DNA from: UBA4660 sp034408895
GTDB lineage: Bacteria; Bacteroidota; Bacteroidia; Flavobacteriales_D; Sanyastnellaceae
DNA length: 56,029 nucleotides
Assembly (NCBI GenBank): GCA_034408895.1
Contig: JAWXCI010000047.1
Span: forward strand, 1-56,029
Reading direction: 5' to 3'
Shown: positions 45,200-53,614 of the stretch, in pieces
How positions within the stretch are numbered: position 1 is the first letter of the stretch
Layout: each line of letters begins with the position of its first letter
The notes under the pieces: generated by a model
Told to the model about the DNA's origin: nothing
Database searches by the model: none
Seen by the model: the letters and a program-made list of their open reading frames with translations, nothing else
Position numbers and translations under genes: made by a program

Positions 45200-48100
45200 A
45201 AAGTTGCGTTTTTCATTGTATTAAACTCTTCTTCCAATTCCAGACACGCCTGTGTGCACACATTAGCAAGCTGTAAAACCAAGTCTGCAATACCATCGGA
45301 ATGTTTCTGTATGCTTGCATATTCCTGGACCTTTTTTGCCATGTTCTCAAAATCCGTATGGATACCCATAATTGAGAATGAGGGAATCATTTTATGGACG
45401 GCTGAATACAGTGAGATCCAATCCTGATCCTGTAGGCCCTGTTTCATTGCGCTGATTAGTGGCGGTGTTTGCTCCAGGTAAAGAGAAATCATTTCCATCA
45501 TGAGGGTTGGATTTGATTTAGTGCGTTGGATTAAATATTCTAGGTCTATACATTTTGTCTTTTTAGTTTCGTTTTCCTTCTGTTCGTTGAGGTTTGCAGC
45601 TACTGGTTTCTTTACCAGTCCCACTATCTTATTGTAAAGTACTCTTTCATCAACCGGCTTTGCAATGTAGTCGTTCATGCCAACGGCTTTGCATTTTGCT
45701 AAATCCACAGTGGTTACATCAGCGGTTAAAGCGATGATGGGTATTTTCGAATTCATTTTATTTCGAATGTATTCAGCAGCCTCAAACCCATTCATTTCAG
45801 GCATTTGTAAGTCCATCAGGATAATATCGTAAGATTTGGTCTCTAGTTTTTCAATAGCTATTTTTCCATTGCCGGCAATATCACGTTCGAATCCGAAATC
45901 GTCCAAAAGGGTTTTCATGAGTAGCTGGTTGAGTGCAATGTCTTCTACAACCAACACTTTTATGTTTTTAATTTCCGTTTCTAGTTCTATGGTTCCTGTA
46001 TCCTGTTCGGCTTCTGCCTTTGTTTTCATGAAACTTAATGTAAAACTGAATGTAGAACCCCTATCAATTTTACTCTCAACGCGAATGTTTCCTCCCTGCA
46101 ATTCTACTAATTGTTTAACAATTGCAAGTCCTAAGCCAGTGCCGCCATATATTCTGGAAGTTCCGCTGGTGGCCTGTTGAAAATCGTCAAAAATATTTTC
46201 AAGTTTAGTTTCTGCTATTCCAATTCCGGTATCGGTAACGGAAAACTCAATGGTTGCTGCCTCGTGGTCTTCTTGCAACAAATGCACGCCTACAGTAATT
46301 TTTCCCTTGGAGGTAAACTTTACCGCATTGCTCACCAGGTTTAATATAATCTGGTGTAGACGCACAGGGTCGCCCACTAATACCTCCGGGATTTTTCTGT
46401 CGTATTCTTTCACCAACTCTAAATTCTTTTCCTGAATTTTTGTCTCAAACAAATGAAGCATGGCTGATATGGACAGCGCCATTTTGAAAGGGGTCCGTTC
46501 AAATGTCATTTTTCCGGCATCTACTTTAGCCAGATCAAGTATATCGTTAATCAGCACAATCAATGCATCGCCACTCATTTTTATGGCTGTGAGATATTCT
46601 TTTTGCTTTGCTGTCAAATCAGTTCTCAATACCACTTTTGTAAATCCGATGATGGCGTTCATGGGCGTGCGGATTTCATGGCTCATATTGGACAGAAACT
46701 GCTGTTTCGCTTTCATTGCATCCTCCGCTGTCCGGGTGGCTCTTTCCGCCTTTATTTTTGCTTCCTCGGCAAGCCCTGTGGCTAATTCGGCAAACACTTT
46801 GGACTCGGTTAGTTCTGTGGCAATTCTTTTTTGCTCGGTAATGTCTCGTGCAACCACCACTGCGCCCAACACATTTCCCCTGCCGTCTTTGTAAACTGAA
46901 CCGTTGAACAACACGTCCGTTAACTTATGATCCTTTATAGTTAGCGGATAATCTGCCACAAAGCCCTTAGCAAAAACCTGTTGATAACCTTTTCGAGCCT
47001 TATCGGGTTCTGTGAAATAATTAAAAAAATCCGTCCCTATTAATTTCTCGCGTGCTGTACCCGTTGCCTCCACTGTTGCCTCGTTTAAATCGGTAATTTT
47101 GCCTTCAAGACTAATTGTAAATAATGGGTCACGGCTCGCTTCAATAAGACTGAGCGAATAGTTGGAAAGTAAGTTTTGGGCTGTAACATCCCGGGCCACA
47201 ATCACAACACCGAGTACATTGCCTTTATCATCCTTATACACCGATCCGTTGAATAGCACATCGGTAAGTTTGCCCTTTTTATGGCGAAGAGTAAGAGGAG
47301 AATCAGCAACGGAACCTTTGGCAAACACTTCCTGGTATACTTCGCGGGCCTTTTGCGGTTCAGTGAAATAATCGAAGAAATCTGAGCCGATAAGTTTTTC
47401 ACGCTTTATGCCGGTTATGTTCACCGTTGCCTCATTCATATCTGTTATTTTGCCTTCTGGACTAATGGTAACCAAGGGGTCACGACTGGCTTCAATTAAG
47501 CTGAGAGAATATTGAGAAGCCAATTTTAAAGAATAAGTAAAGGCCTCCAATTCTTTATTCGCAATTGCCCTTTTTTCCTTTTCTTTGTTTTGGAAATCCA
47601 GTTCTATATCAGCAATGACTAATTCTGCTGCCCGTTTTTCTTTTTCATCATTTTGAAACTCAAGCTCTTTGTTAGCAATGACTAATTCTGCCGCCCGTTT
47701 TTCTTTCTCGTTGTTTTGAAATACAAGTTCTTTGTTAGCAACGCCCAGCTCTGCCGCCCGTTTTTCTTTTTCATCATTTTCAAAGACAAGTTTTTTGTTG
47801 GCAATACCTAACTCTGCTGCCCTTTTTTCTTTTTCATCATTTTGAAAAGCAAGTTCTTTGTTGGCAATACCTAACTCTGCTGCCCTTTTTTCTTTTTCAT
47901 CATTTTGAAAAGCAAGTTCTTTGTTGGCTACGATTAACTCTTCAGCCCTTTTTTCCTTTTCCGCGGCTCGTTTTTCTTTTTCATCATTTTCAAAGACGAG
48001 TTTTTTATTTGCAATGCCTAACTCTGCAGCTCTTTTTTCTTTTTCATCATTTTGAAAGGCAAGTTCTTTATTGGCTACAACAAGCTCCGCAGCTCGTTTT

Positions 48101-48879
48101 TCTTTTTCATTGTTTTCAAAGACAAGTTTTTTGTTAGCAATGCCTAATTCCGCAGTCCGTTTTTCTTTTTCATCATTTTGAAACGCAAGTTCTTTGTTGG
48201 CTATAATTAATTCTTCTGCCCGTTTTTCTTTTTCTTCTGCCCGTTTTTCTTTTTCATCATTTTGAAAAGCAAGCTCTTTATTGGCGATCACTAATTCTGC
48301 AGCCCGTTTTTCTTTTTCAGCATTTTGAAATGCAAGTTCTTGATTTGCGATAACTAATTCTGCAGCACGTTTTTCCTGCTCATTCTTCTGAAAATCAAGC
48401 TCTTTGTTTGCAACACGCAACTCTACTGCCCATTTTTGCTCGGCAATGTCCCTGGCTACTACAACTGCACCAAGCACGTTGCCATTATCATCTTTATAAA
48501 CCGATCCATTGAATAATACATCGGTGAGCTTGCCGGCCTTGTGGCGAAGAGTTAGGGGAGAATCGGCAATAGATCCTTTTGCAAAAACATCCTGGTACAC
48601 TTCACGGGCCTTTTGTGGCTCGGTAAAATAGTTGAAGAAGTCCGAACCTGTTAGGTTTTTGCGCGTTATTCCGGTCATACTAGACAATGCATCATTCATA
48701 TCCGTAATCTTTCCTTGGGTGCTGATAGTAACCAATGGATCAAGGCTGGCTTCAATCAAGCTTCTTGCATACTGTGAGGCTAATTTTTGGGATTTGGCCA
48801 TTTCAACTTCACGTGTTTTTTGATCGCTTTCTGTGTTTGTTCGTTCGAATTCCTGGTTTTTTTTATTGAGTATTGTCAT
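45196..48879 (-). CDS. Hybrid histidine kinase with three PAS domains and a 13-unit coiled-coil repeat
   Basis: 1227-aa cytoplasmic sensor kinase without membrane helices. Order: PAS1 (about 35-150), a long coiled coil of 13 near-identical 21-residue units EKEKRAAELVIANKELAFQN plus one (about 150-440), PAS2 (about 455-570), PAS3 (about 572-685), HisKA with the phospho-accepting histidine in FLSNMSHEIRTPMNAI, HATPase (DTGIGIAE, GGTGLGLAI), a receiver with DIILMDLQMPEMNG, and a C-terminal Hpt domain (SAVHKMIPSF). The three PAS domains share long identical stretches such as FNGSVYKDD, so they arose by internal duplication. The stop overlaps the response regulator, and a 34-codon frame overlaps its start. 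Confidence 0.95.
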   Translation of the reverse strand: MTILNKKNQEFERTNTESDQKTREVEMAKSQKLASQYARSLIEASLDPLVTISTQGKITDMNDALSSMTGITRKNLTGSDFFNYFTEPQKAREVYQDVFAKGSIADSPLTLRHKAGKLTDVLFNGSVYKDDNGNVLGAVVVARDIAEQKWAVELRVANKELDFQKNEQEKRAAELVIANQELAFQNAEKEKRAAELVIANKELAFQNDEKEKRAEEKEKRAEELIIANKELAFQNDEKEKRTAELGIANKKLVFENNEKEKRAAELVVANKELAFQNDEKEKRAAELGIANKKLVFENDEKEKRAAEKEKRAEELIVANKELAFQNDEKEKRAAELGIANKELAFQNDEKEKRAAELGIANKKLVFENDEKEKRAAELGVANKELVFQNNEKEKRAAELVIANKELEFQNDEKEKRAAELVIADIELDFQNKEKEKRAIANKELEAFTYSLKLASQYSLSLIEASRDPLVTISPEGKITDMNEATVNITGIKREKLIGSDFFDYFTEPQKAREVYQEVFAKGSVADSPLTLRHKKGKLTDVLFNGSVYKDDKGNVLGVVIVARDVTAQNLLSNYSLSLIEASRDPLFTISLEGKITDLNEATVEATGTAREKLIGTDFFNYFTEPDKARKGYQQVFAKGFVADYPLTIKDHKLTDVLFNGSVYKDGRGNVLGAVVVARDITEQKRIATELTESKVFAELATGLAEEAKIKAERATRTAEDAMKAKQQFLSNMSHEIRTPMNAIIGFTKVVLRTDLTAKQKEYLTAIKMSGDALIVLINDILDLAKVDAGKMTFERTPFKMALSISAMLHLFETKIQEKNLELVKEYDRKIPEVLVGDPVRLHQIILNLVSNAVKFTSKGKITVGVHLLQEDHEAATIEFSVTDTGIGIAETKLENIFDDFQQATSGTSRIYGGTGLGLAIVKQLVELQGGNIRVESKIDRGSTFSFTLSFMKTKAEAEQDTGTIELETEIKNIKVLVVEDIALNQLLMKTLLDDFGFERDIAGNGKIAIEKLETKSYDIILMDLQMPEMNGFEAAEYIRNKMNSKIPIIALTADVTTVDLAKCKAVGMNDYIAKPVDERVLYNKIVGLVKKPVAANLNEQKENETKKTKCIDLEYLIQRTKSNPTLMMEMISLYLEQTPPLISAMKQGLQDQDWISLYSAVHKMIPSFSIMGIHTDFENMAKKVQEYASIQKHSDGIADLVLQLANVCTQACLELEEEFNTMKNATL

Positions 48880-48980
48880 TTTTTTTTAGTTAATTCTTCA
48901 TACTCTGTTCTTTCCAATCCCATCTCAGCTTGTTTGGCTGTGATTTTTAAAATGCGTGCTATAGATTCATGGTCTTCCAT
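48876..48980 (-). CDS. Possible 34-aa leader ORF coupled to the hybrid kinase
   Basis: ATG at 48980 opens a frame encoding MEDHESIARILKITAKQAEM, then GLERTEYEELTKKK. Its TGA overlaps the kinase ATG (ATGA), an arrangement used by real overlapping genes in this window (cdsA-psd, RND-CotH). The protein is helical and charged, and resembles a signalling-helix fragment. The frame stays open for some codons upstream of the ATG. It could be a translational leader that sets kinase expression. No family known. Confidence 0.4.
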   Translation of the reverse strand: MEDHESIARILKITAKQAEMGLERTEYEELTKKK

Positions 48981-49160
48981 TTTACTCTGGTGAAAAACGG
49001 CCAGAATTCGAATGGATTTATCTGCGCATCAAACAACGTATGCACTCACTTTACTGGATTGCTTTTTTTGTCACAGTTCTTATGAGGCTTCTGCCAAAGT
49101 CTTGTCGTATAGAGATTCATTATTTCAATTGGTTTTCCATTTTATTGGTTTTAGGTCATT

Positions 49161-49742
49161 TTATGTCGCTAAACTTCTTTCCCCGATTTCTTCAAGAGGG
49201 CTTCTTCTTTTCACTTTCAGTTGTTTAAAATGGGAGGGAGAGAGGCCTGTAGATTTTTTAAATTGATTGGAAAGATGAGCGACACTGCTGTAGTTCATCT
49301 TCCACGCTATTTCCGTGATGTTGAGTTCATCATAAATAATTAATTCTTTTATGCGTTCCACTTTATGAGAGATAATGAATTGTTCGATGGTAGTTCCCTG
49401 TACTTCGGAAAACAAGTGAGCTAGTTGGGTATAATTCTGATTCAGTTTTTCACTTAGGTAGTCAGAAAAATTTGTTTTAATTATTGCTTCGGAATGATGA
49501 ATCATTTCTATGATTGCATTTTTTATTTTTTCAATCAATACGGATCTTTTGTCATCCATTAACTCAAGACCGGAGGTGAGTAGGCCAATCTGCAATTGTT
49601 CCCTTATCTCCTTAGAAATGTTTTCCATGACCTCCACTTCGCCTAAATCAACAACCACGAAGTGAAGTCCAAGTTTCTTCAACTCTTCCTTTACCGCCAT
49701 TTTGCAGCGGTTGCTTACCATGTATTTGATAAATAATTTCAC
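49161..49742 (-). CDS. AraC-type helix-turn-helix regulator (short form)
   Basis: 193-aa transcription factor of the short AraC-like type seen in Bacteroidota. The N-terminal part (LFIKYMVSNRCKMAVKEELK, LGLHFVVVDLGEVEV) is a small sensor-like region. The C-terminal about 100 residues are two helix-turn-helix units, with YTQLAHLFSEVQGTTIEQFI and NITEIAWKMNYSSVAHLSNQ then FKKSTGLSPSHFKQLK. The GTG at 49742 reproduces the start of related proteins (M-K-I/L-x-I-K-Y-M-V-S); an in-frame ATG at 49793 is less likely. A conserved 37-bp box is 76 bp upstream, so it may control itself and be the regulator of the whole box family (inference). Confidence 0.85.
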   Translation of the reverse strand: MKLFIKYMVSNRCKMAVKEELKKLGLHFVVVDLGEVEVMENISKEIREQLQIGLLTSGLELMDDKRSVLIEKIKNAIIEMIHHSEAIIKTNFSDYLSEKLNQNYTQLAHLFSEVQGTTIEQFIISHKVERIKELIIYDELNITEIAWKMNYSSVAHLSNQFKKSTGLSPSHFKQLKVKRRSPLEEIGERSLAT

Positions 49743-49818
49743 TGGATTTCGATGGATAAGAAATTGAAGATTCCCTGTAGAATTGGCGGGCAAAGTTGGG
49801 TTTTTGTAATCTGAAATG

Positions 49819-49855
49819 GTTACAGGGATTTGCTAAATAATTACGGAAGTCACAC
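49819..49855 (-). promoter_or_regulatory. 37-bp conserved box, copy 5 (upstream of AraC-type gene)
   Basis: Read on the minus strand: GTGTGA, CGTAAT from position 11, TGTAAC at 32-37. One mismatch in the middle element. It ends 76 bp before 49742. Confidence 0.72.
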
Positions 49856-49966
49856 TATGTGAAATTTTGCCTCACTGCTGCCTAATCACTTAGCGGCTGT
49901 CTGAAATGTGACTCTGGCTTGAATAGACACCGAGTAGAAAAAATCAAATTGGCAACTCAATTTTAC

Positions 49967-51097
49967 CTATTTCCGATTGAAAGTAGGAAGGATGCCCTGG
50001 AAGCTTTTGGAAATGTCCTTGAAATTGAGTTTTAATTTTACCAAAGGAGGCATGGTATCTCCCAATAAAAATCCCAGTGGTTTTAAAGAATCAATACGGT
50101 CAAAAATAAGTTTGAGAATTGCGGTTAGTGGAATAGAAAGAAACATTCCTGGAATACCCCACAACGCGGCTCCGGCAATAACCACGAGTATGGAGACAAA
50201 GGCGTTAAGCTTCACTCTCGATCCTACTATTTTAGGTACAATGTAGTTATTGTCTATCAACTGAATCAAAGTGTAGAGCCCGCCTACATACAGCACATAG
50301 ACGGGTGTTTTGGTTAATAGCGCAACGGTCATAAATATCCCCATAGCGATAAGTCCTCCAAGATATGGAATAATATTCAGAAGTGCGCCTGCTATGCCCA
50401 ACAGAAGGGCGTAATCAATGCCCAATATGTAAAGACCGATAGAATTCAGAGTGGCTATAATGCCAACTTCTGCAAAAAGCCCCACGAGATAGCTTTGAAT
50501 GATTTTCTTTATTGCTGTGAGAATTTCACTCACCTTGCTGTTGTTACCGGCCCCGAAAATTTGATGTATAAACTCGACCAAATGGGGTTGGTAGAATAGG
50601 AGCATGAAGATATAAACAGGTGTGAGAAAAACCACTGCAAGTACACTGCCCAAGGTACTCAGTGTGCTGCCTATAGCAGCACCGCTTTCTGGAATAAGGT
50701 CATTTTTTGTTTCAGATAACCAAGTGCTGACTTTTTGCTGACTAATATTAAAATAGCCCGATGCCCAGGTAACTGTATGGCCCAACATGTCCCGAAATTT
50801 TGCCGTCAGTTGGGGTAAAGCATCTTTCAACATGGTTGCCTGAGATGCAAGCAACATGATAAGTGCGACAACAAATAGAATGGATAAAAGCACAACAATG
50901 GCAACAGCCAGTGCCCTGTTAATTTTTTTTCTCACTAAAAAATTAACAAGTGGACTAAGAAGAATGGCAAAAAGAACGGCAAAGATCACAGGGAGAATTA
51001 TGCCCTGTGCAACGAACAACATGCTGATAAGCGCATATAATCCAACTATTATAAGGGCTGCCTTTGCGTAAAATGGTAATTGCACAGGAGTGACCAT
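49967..51097 (-). CDS. AI-2E family transporter
   Basis: 376-aa polytopic inner-membrane protein with about eight helices. Family signs: paired N-terminal helices ALIIVGLYALISMLFV and ILPVIFAVLFAILL, the NFLVRKKINRALAV turn, and the C-terminal NNYIVPKIVGSRVKLNAFVS and WGIPGMFLSIPLTAILKLIF. Members are widespread permease-like proteins (autoinducer-2 export or Na+/H+ exchange have been proposed), so function is not fixed. It is last in a row with two small genes, 17 bp after the preceding one. Confidence 0.93.
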   Translation of the reverse strand: MVTPVQLPFYAKAALIIVGLYALISMLFVAQGIILPVIFAVLFAILLSPLVNFLVRKKINRALAVAIVVLLSILFVVALIMLLASQATMLKDALPQLTAKFRDMLGHTVTWASGYFNISQQKVSTWLSETKNDLIPESGAAIGSTLSTLGSVLAVVFLTPVYIFMLLFYQPHLVEFIHQIFGAGNNSKVSEILTAIKKIIQSYLVGLFAEVGIIATLNSIGLYILGIDYALLLGIAGALLNIIPYLGGLIAMGIFMTVALLTKTPVYVLYVGGLYTLIQLIDNNYIVPKIVGSRVKLNAFVSILVVIAGAALWGIPGMFLSIPLTAILKLIFDRIDSLKPLGFLLGDTMPPLVKLKLNFKDISKSFQGILPTFNRK

Positions 51098-51114
51098 ACG
51101 AATACCAGGAATGT

Positions 51115-51531
51115 TTACTCTGATTCGTCCTTATGCACTCCATTGGTGCTGGCTCCTGATTTGTTTCTGATGATGTTCATCAACCCAGTGCCAAGTGACT
51201 TAATGACCTCAGGATGCTGAGCCACTACTCTTTTAACTCCAAACATGATGGCAGTGCCAATAAGCTTTTTAATTGGATTGCCTGTTCCGCGTTCAAATAT
51301 TTTTTTGGAAATTAAGCCAGCAGTCAAACCCACCGATGAATTTAGGATCTGATCTTTCAAATCCCCGGAGGCCACCACTTCCTTAAAGGTGTTCTTAATA
51401 AGGTTGATTGGTTTGATGCTTTCATAAGCCAGGTCAAATTGCTCTTTCAGCATTTTGCCTTCTTTTTGCTGCCGTGCTTCTAAACGAAGTATGGCCGCTC
51501 TTAGATCAGTATCTGAATTTATACTTTGCAT
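51115..51531 (-). CDS. Hypothetical protein (138 aa) in stress-membrane cluster
   Basis: 138-aa protein with no recognised family. The N-terminal half is a charged helix (RAAILRLEARQQKEGKMLKE). The middle is amphipathic and glycine rich (SSVGLTAGLISKKIFERGTG, AIMFGVKRVVAQHPEVI), possibly membrane-associated. The C-tail is polar. It lies 12 bp after the holin-like gene and 17 bp before the AI-2E gene, in one transcript with both. This pairing with a holin-like YqjE-type protein suggests a role in envelope stress, but that is inference. Confidence 0.75.
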   Translation of the reverse strand: MQSINSDTDLRAAILRLEARQQKEGKMLKEQFDLAYESIKPINLIKNTFKEVVASGDLKDQILNSSVGLTAGLISKKIFERGTGNPIKKLIGTAIMFGVKRVVAQHPEVIKSLGTGLMNIIRNKSGASTNGVHKDESE

Positions 51532-51543
51532 AATGGTTGTGCT

Positions 51544-51921
51544 TTACTGAAGTGCCTCGTTTATGATTAGATCGCTGATAGGCTTTTTTATCCAATTGTT
51601 GAGCAGATAATGAAGCACTATGCCTGTAAGCAGATAAAATGCCGCAACTATGAAGAAGCCGTAGTACATTTTCCCCAGTAACTCTCCTAAATAGAGCGCT
51701 ACTCCGGTGGTAAGAACTATAGCGAACATAGCCATTACAATAAGCACTATAAGGCGTGATACAACGGTACTTACTACGATGGTGACGGCTTCAAGTATTT
51801 TAAGTTTTGTAAGCTCGAGAGTAGTTTTGCCATACGATTCGGCTCGCTCCAACAAGGATTGAATGTGACTTGCAGGGCTTTCAGTAGTGGCGGATGTTTC
51901 GGGGTTAGCTATATCTTCCAT
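51544..51921 (-). CDS. Holin-like/YqjE-type membrane protein
   Basis: 125-aa protein with a polar N-terminal helix, then SYGKTTLELTKLKILEAVTI and two membrane helices (IVVSTVVSRLIVLIVMAMFA and YYGFFIVAAFYLLTGIVLHY), matching the phage-holin-family / YqjE group of small stress membrane proteins. Nothing phage-like is near, so the name reflects fold only. It heads the small operon with the 138-aa protein and AI-2E. Confidence 0.85.
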   Translation of the reverse strand: MEDIANPETSATTESPASHIQSLLERAESYGKTTLELTKLKILEAVTIVVSTVVSRLIVLIVMAMFAIVLTTGVALYLGELLGKMYYGFFIVAAFYLLTGIVLHYLLNNWIKKPISDLIINEALQ

Positions 51922-51952
51922 GGATTGTTTTTTATTTAAGCAAACAAGAAGT

Positions 51953-51984
51953 AATACCCATCAGATGGTTATCTGATGGGTATT
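51953..51984 (-). terminator. Perfect 14-bp inverted repeat between ytxH-like and holin-like genes
   Basis: AATACCCATCAG plus AT (51953-51966) pairs with AT plus CTGATGGGTATT (51971-51984) around a 4-nt GGTT loop. It follows the ytxH-like stop on the minus strand; no T-tract is present, so it may be a weak terminator or an mRNA-protecting structure between genes. Confidence 0.6.
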
Positions 51985-52001
51985 GATTGATTTTAGCTTT
52001 G

Positions 52002-52289
52002 TCACATTTTGCGGTTAGCTGTAGAGGCCAAATGTGATCCGGCCTCCTGTGCTTTGTATTTTCCGTTTTCAGCCATTTCATTAACACTCTCCTTGGCGGA
52101 ATCGAATTTCTTTGAAACTCCGTCAACGAATTTATGGAATTTGTCTCCAATTTCGTCCGCGTACTCTCCGCCTTTATCGGATATTTTTTTTCTGGTGGCT
52201 GATCCTTTGTCGGGAGCGAATAAGATTCCCAACGTGGCGCCTACGGCAACTCCTGCCAATACGCCCAATAAAATTTTACCTGTGCTCAT
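52002..52289 (-). CDS. YtxH domain-containing protein
   Basis: 95-aa general-stress-type membrane protein. One N-terminal helix (LLGVLAGVAVGATLGILFAP) contains the YtxH signature G-x-x-x-G-x-x-x-G-x-L-F-A-P, followed by DKGSATRKKISDKG and a long amphipathic helix (KFHKFVDGVSKKFDSAKESV). Length is typical. It follows the lmo0937-type gene by 31 bp. Confidence 0.92.
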   Translation of the reverse strand: MSTGKILLGVLAGVAVGATLGILFAPDKGSATRKKISDKGGEYADEIGDKFHKFVDGVSKKFDSAKESVNEMAENGKYKAQEAGSHLASTANRKM

Positions 52290-52320
52290 AATTGTTTGTT
52301 TTTAATTGTTTGACTGAATT

Positions 52321-52479
52321 TTAATTTATTATTTTGTTACCCTGGATTACTCTTAGGATGATTGCAATCACTGCAATTACCAGCAGGATGTGAATTATTC
52401 CCCCGGAATTGTATCCCAAGAATCCAATTGCCCAGAAAATAATCAAAATTACCGCGATGATGTAAAGTAGATTTCCCAT
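52321..52479 (-). CDS. lmo0937 family small membrane protein
   Basis: 52-aa protein of two hydrophobic helices: MGNLLYIIAVILIIFWAIGF, a short loop LGYNSGG, then IIHILLVIAVIAIILRVIQG and a basic end. The L-Y-x-I-A-V-x-L-I-I-x-W-x-I-G-F-x-G-Y pattern is that of the lmo0937 group, common in stress clusters. Start at 52479, TAA at 52321. It lies 134 bp after the DUF892 stop and 31 bp before the ytxH-like gene. Confidence 0.88.
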   Translation of the reverse strand: MGNLLYIIAVILIIFWAIGFLGYNSGGIIHILLVIAVIAIILRVIQGNKIIN

Positions 52480-52613
52480 TTTTGTTGTTTTTATATGTTT
52501 ATGAATTTAATTATGATTGACCCCATTGAATACGATCAATTAACTTCGCTTAGTTTTAGTTTTATTGTCTCACGATGTTCAGGGTGTATCGTGATGTGGT
52601 TAAAAGCATGAAA

Positions 52614-53267
52614 TTATTTGCGCCTCGCTTTAGATACAACAGCATTGCGATCATTATACTCTTCTTCATTTTCATCATCTTCATCTGCTGCTTCCTCATT
52701 AATAAACGATTCAGCAATTTCGGAGAGTTTCGCATCCGCCCCTTTTTCATCATTCAAAGTCTCTAGTAGCATGGCAGCAGCATCATCTTCTCCCAAGGTT
52801 TTTGCAAATGAACACAGCGTGCCGTAAGTTGCAATTTCGTAATGCTCAATTTTTTGGCCGGCCAGTATTATACCAGCATCGCGCACCATGCCTTTTTCAG
52901 TATCTTCCATAATTTCCCCACCTTCTTTAATTAAACCAACCATGGCTGCGCACGTTTTAGCCACTGCTTTTTCACCAAGTGACACAAATACTTCTTCTAA
53001 TCTGGTGACGTGTTCCCTCGTTTCTACCAGGTGACCTGTCAGGGCTTCTACCAGTTCTTCGGCAGTGGCATTCTTGATCATTTTTGGAATTGCTTTGGTG
53101 AGTGCTTTTTCCGCCCAGTAAATGTCCTTCAGTTCCGCTACAAACAGTTCGCGCAATCCATCGGCTGCACCGGGTTTTGTTTTTTCGGCCTTACTTTTAG
53201 CCTGAGTGCCATTTTTGGAGGATTTGTCGGTACCGTTTTTTGAGGGTGTGTTGTTTATGCTTTTCAT
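52614..53267 (-). CDS. YciE/YciF ferritin-like protein (DUF892)
   Basis: 217-aa protein. After a disordered, lysine/serine-rich N-terminus of about 35 residues, the DUF892 four-helix bundle is clear: LFVAELKDIYWAEKALTKAI, HLVETREHVTRLEEVFVSLG, then MVRDAGIILAGQKIEHYEIA and a final helix DDAAAMLLETLNDEKGADAK. Glutamates and histidines in these helices sit where related proteins bind a di-metal centre. The C-tail is highly acidic (EEAADEDDENEEEY) then basic. The family responds to stress in other bacteria. A conserved box lies 98 bp upstream. Confidence 0.94.
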   Translation of the reverse strand: MKSINNTPSKNGTDKSSKNGTQAKSKAEKTKPGAADGLRELFVAELKDIYWAEKALTKAIPKMIKNATAEELVEALTGHLVETREHVTRLEEVFVSLGEKAVAKTCAAMVGLIKEGGEIMEDTEKGMVRDAGIILAGQKIEHYEIATYGTLCSFAKTLGEDDAAAMLLETLNDEKGADAKLSEIAESFINEEAADEDDENEEEYNDRNAVVSKARRK

Positions 53268-53365
53268 TTTTCTTTAATATTAAAGGTGAGTGATGATTCG
53301 AGTTAATCCGTTTTAGTTTTTTGATGATTAACGCGGCAAAGATGTTTGGCCATCAACCATCTAAT

Positions 53366-53402
53366 GTTACACTAATTCCAAAAAATCTTACAGCATTCAC
53401 AC
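53366..53402 (-). promoter_or_regulatory. 37-bp conserved box, copy 6 (upstream of DUF892)
   Basis: Read on the minus strand: GTGTGA, TGTAAG from position 11, TGTAAC at 32-37. It ends 98 bp before 53267. Confidence 0.75.
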
Positions 53403-53568
53403 CCGAATTGTTGATTCGCTGCTGGGTCTTTGAGGCTTTTAGATTTGTCAGTCTGGTGCATAATTCGAATCTGAATCGAAATTTATACAGGATCTGAATT
53501 TGTTTTGGGATTAAACTGACATGACAAATGACACTTTACCGGATTGAGATGATTTATCAATTGGCATA

Positions 53569-53600
53569 TAAAAAAAATCCCCGCAAGTGCGGGGATTTTT
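53569..53600 (-). terminator. Terminator after the Gly/Ser/Gln repeat protein
   Basis: AAATCCCCGCA (53575-53585) pairs perfectly with TGCGGGGATTT (53588-53598). The A-run at the left supplies a U-tract for the minus strand. It is 14 bp beyond the stop. Confidence 0.92.
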
Positions 53601-53614
53601 GAAGAAAGAGATTT

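Larger units (their letters stand above)
53268..53614. other. 347-bp region between DUF892 and the repeat protein
   Basis: No gene seen. It holds copy 6 of the conserved box (53366-53402), serving DUF892, and the terminator of the next gene (53569-53600). The sequence between about 53405 and 53565 shows nothing further. Confidence 0.6.

Noticed and set aside
51544..51921. Prophage signal from the holin-like protein
   Set aside because: No lysin, capsid, integrase or att-like repeats nearby; this fold is common in chromosomal stress clusters.
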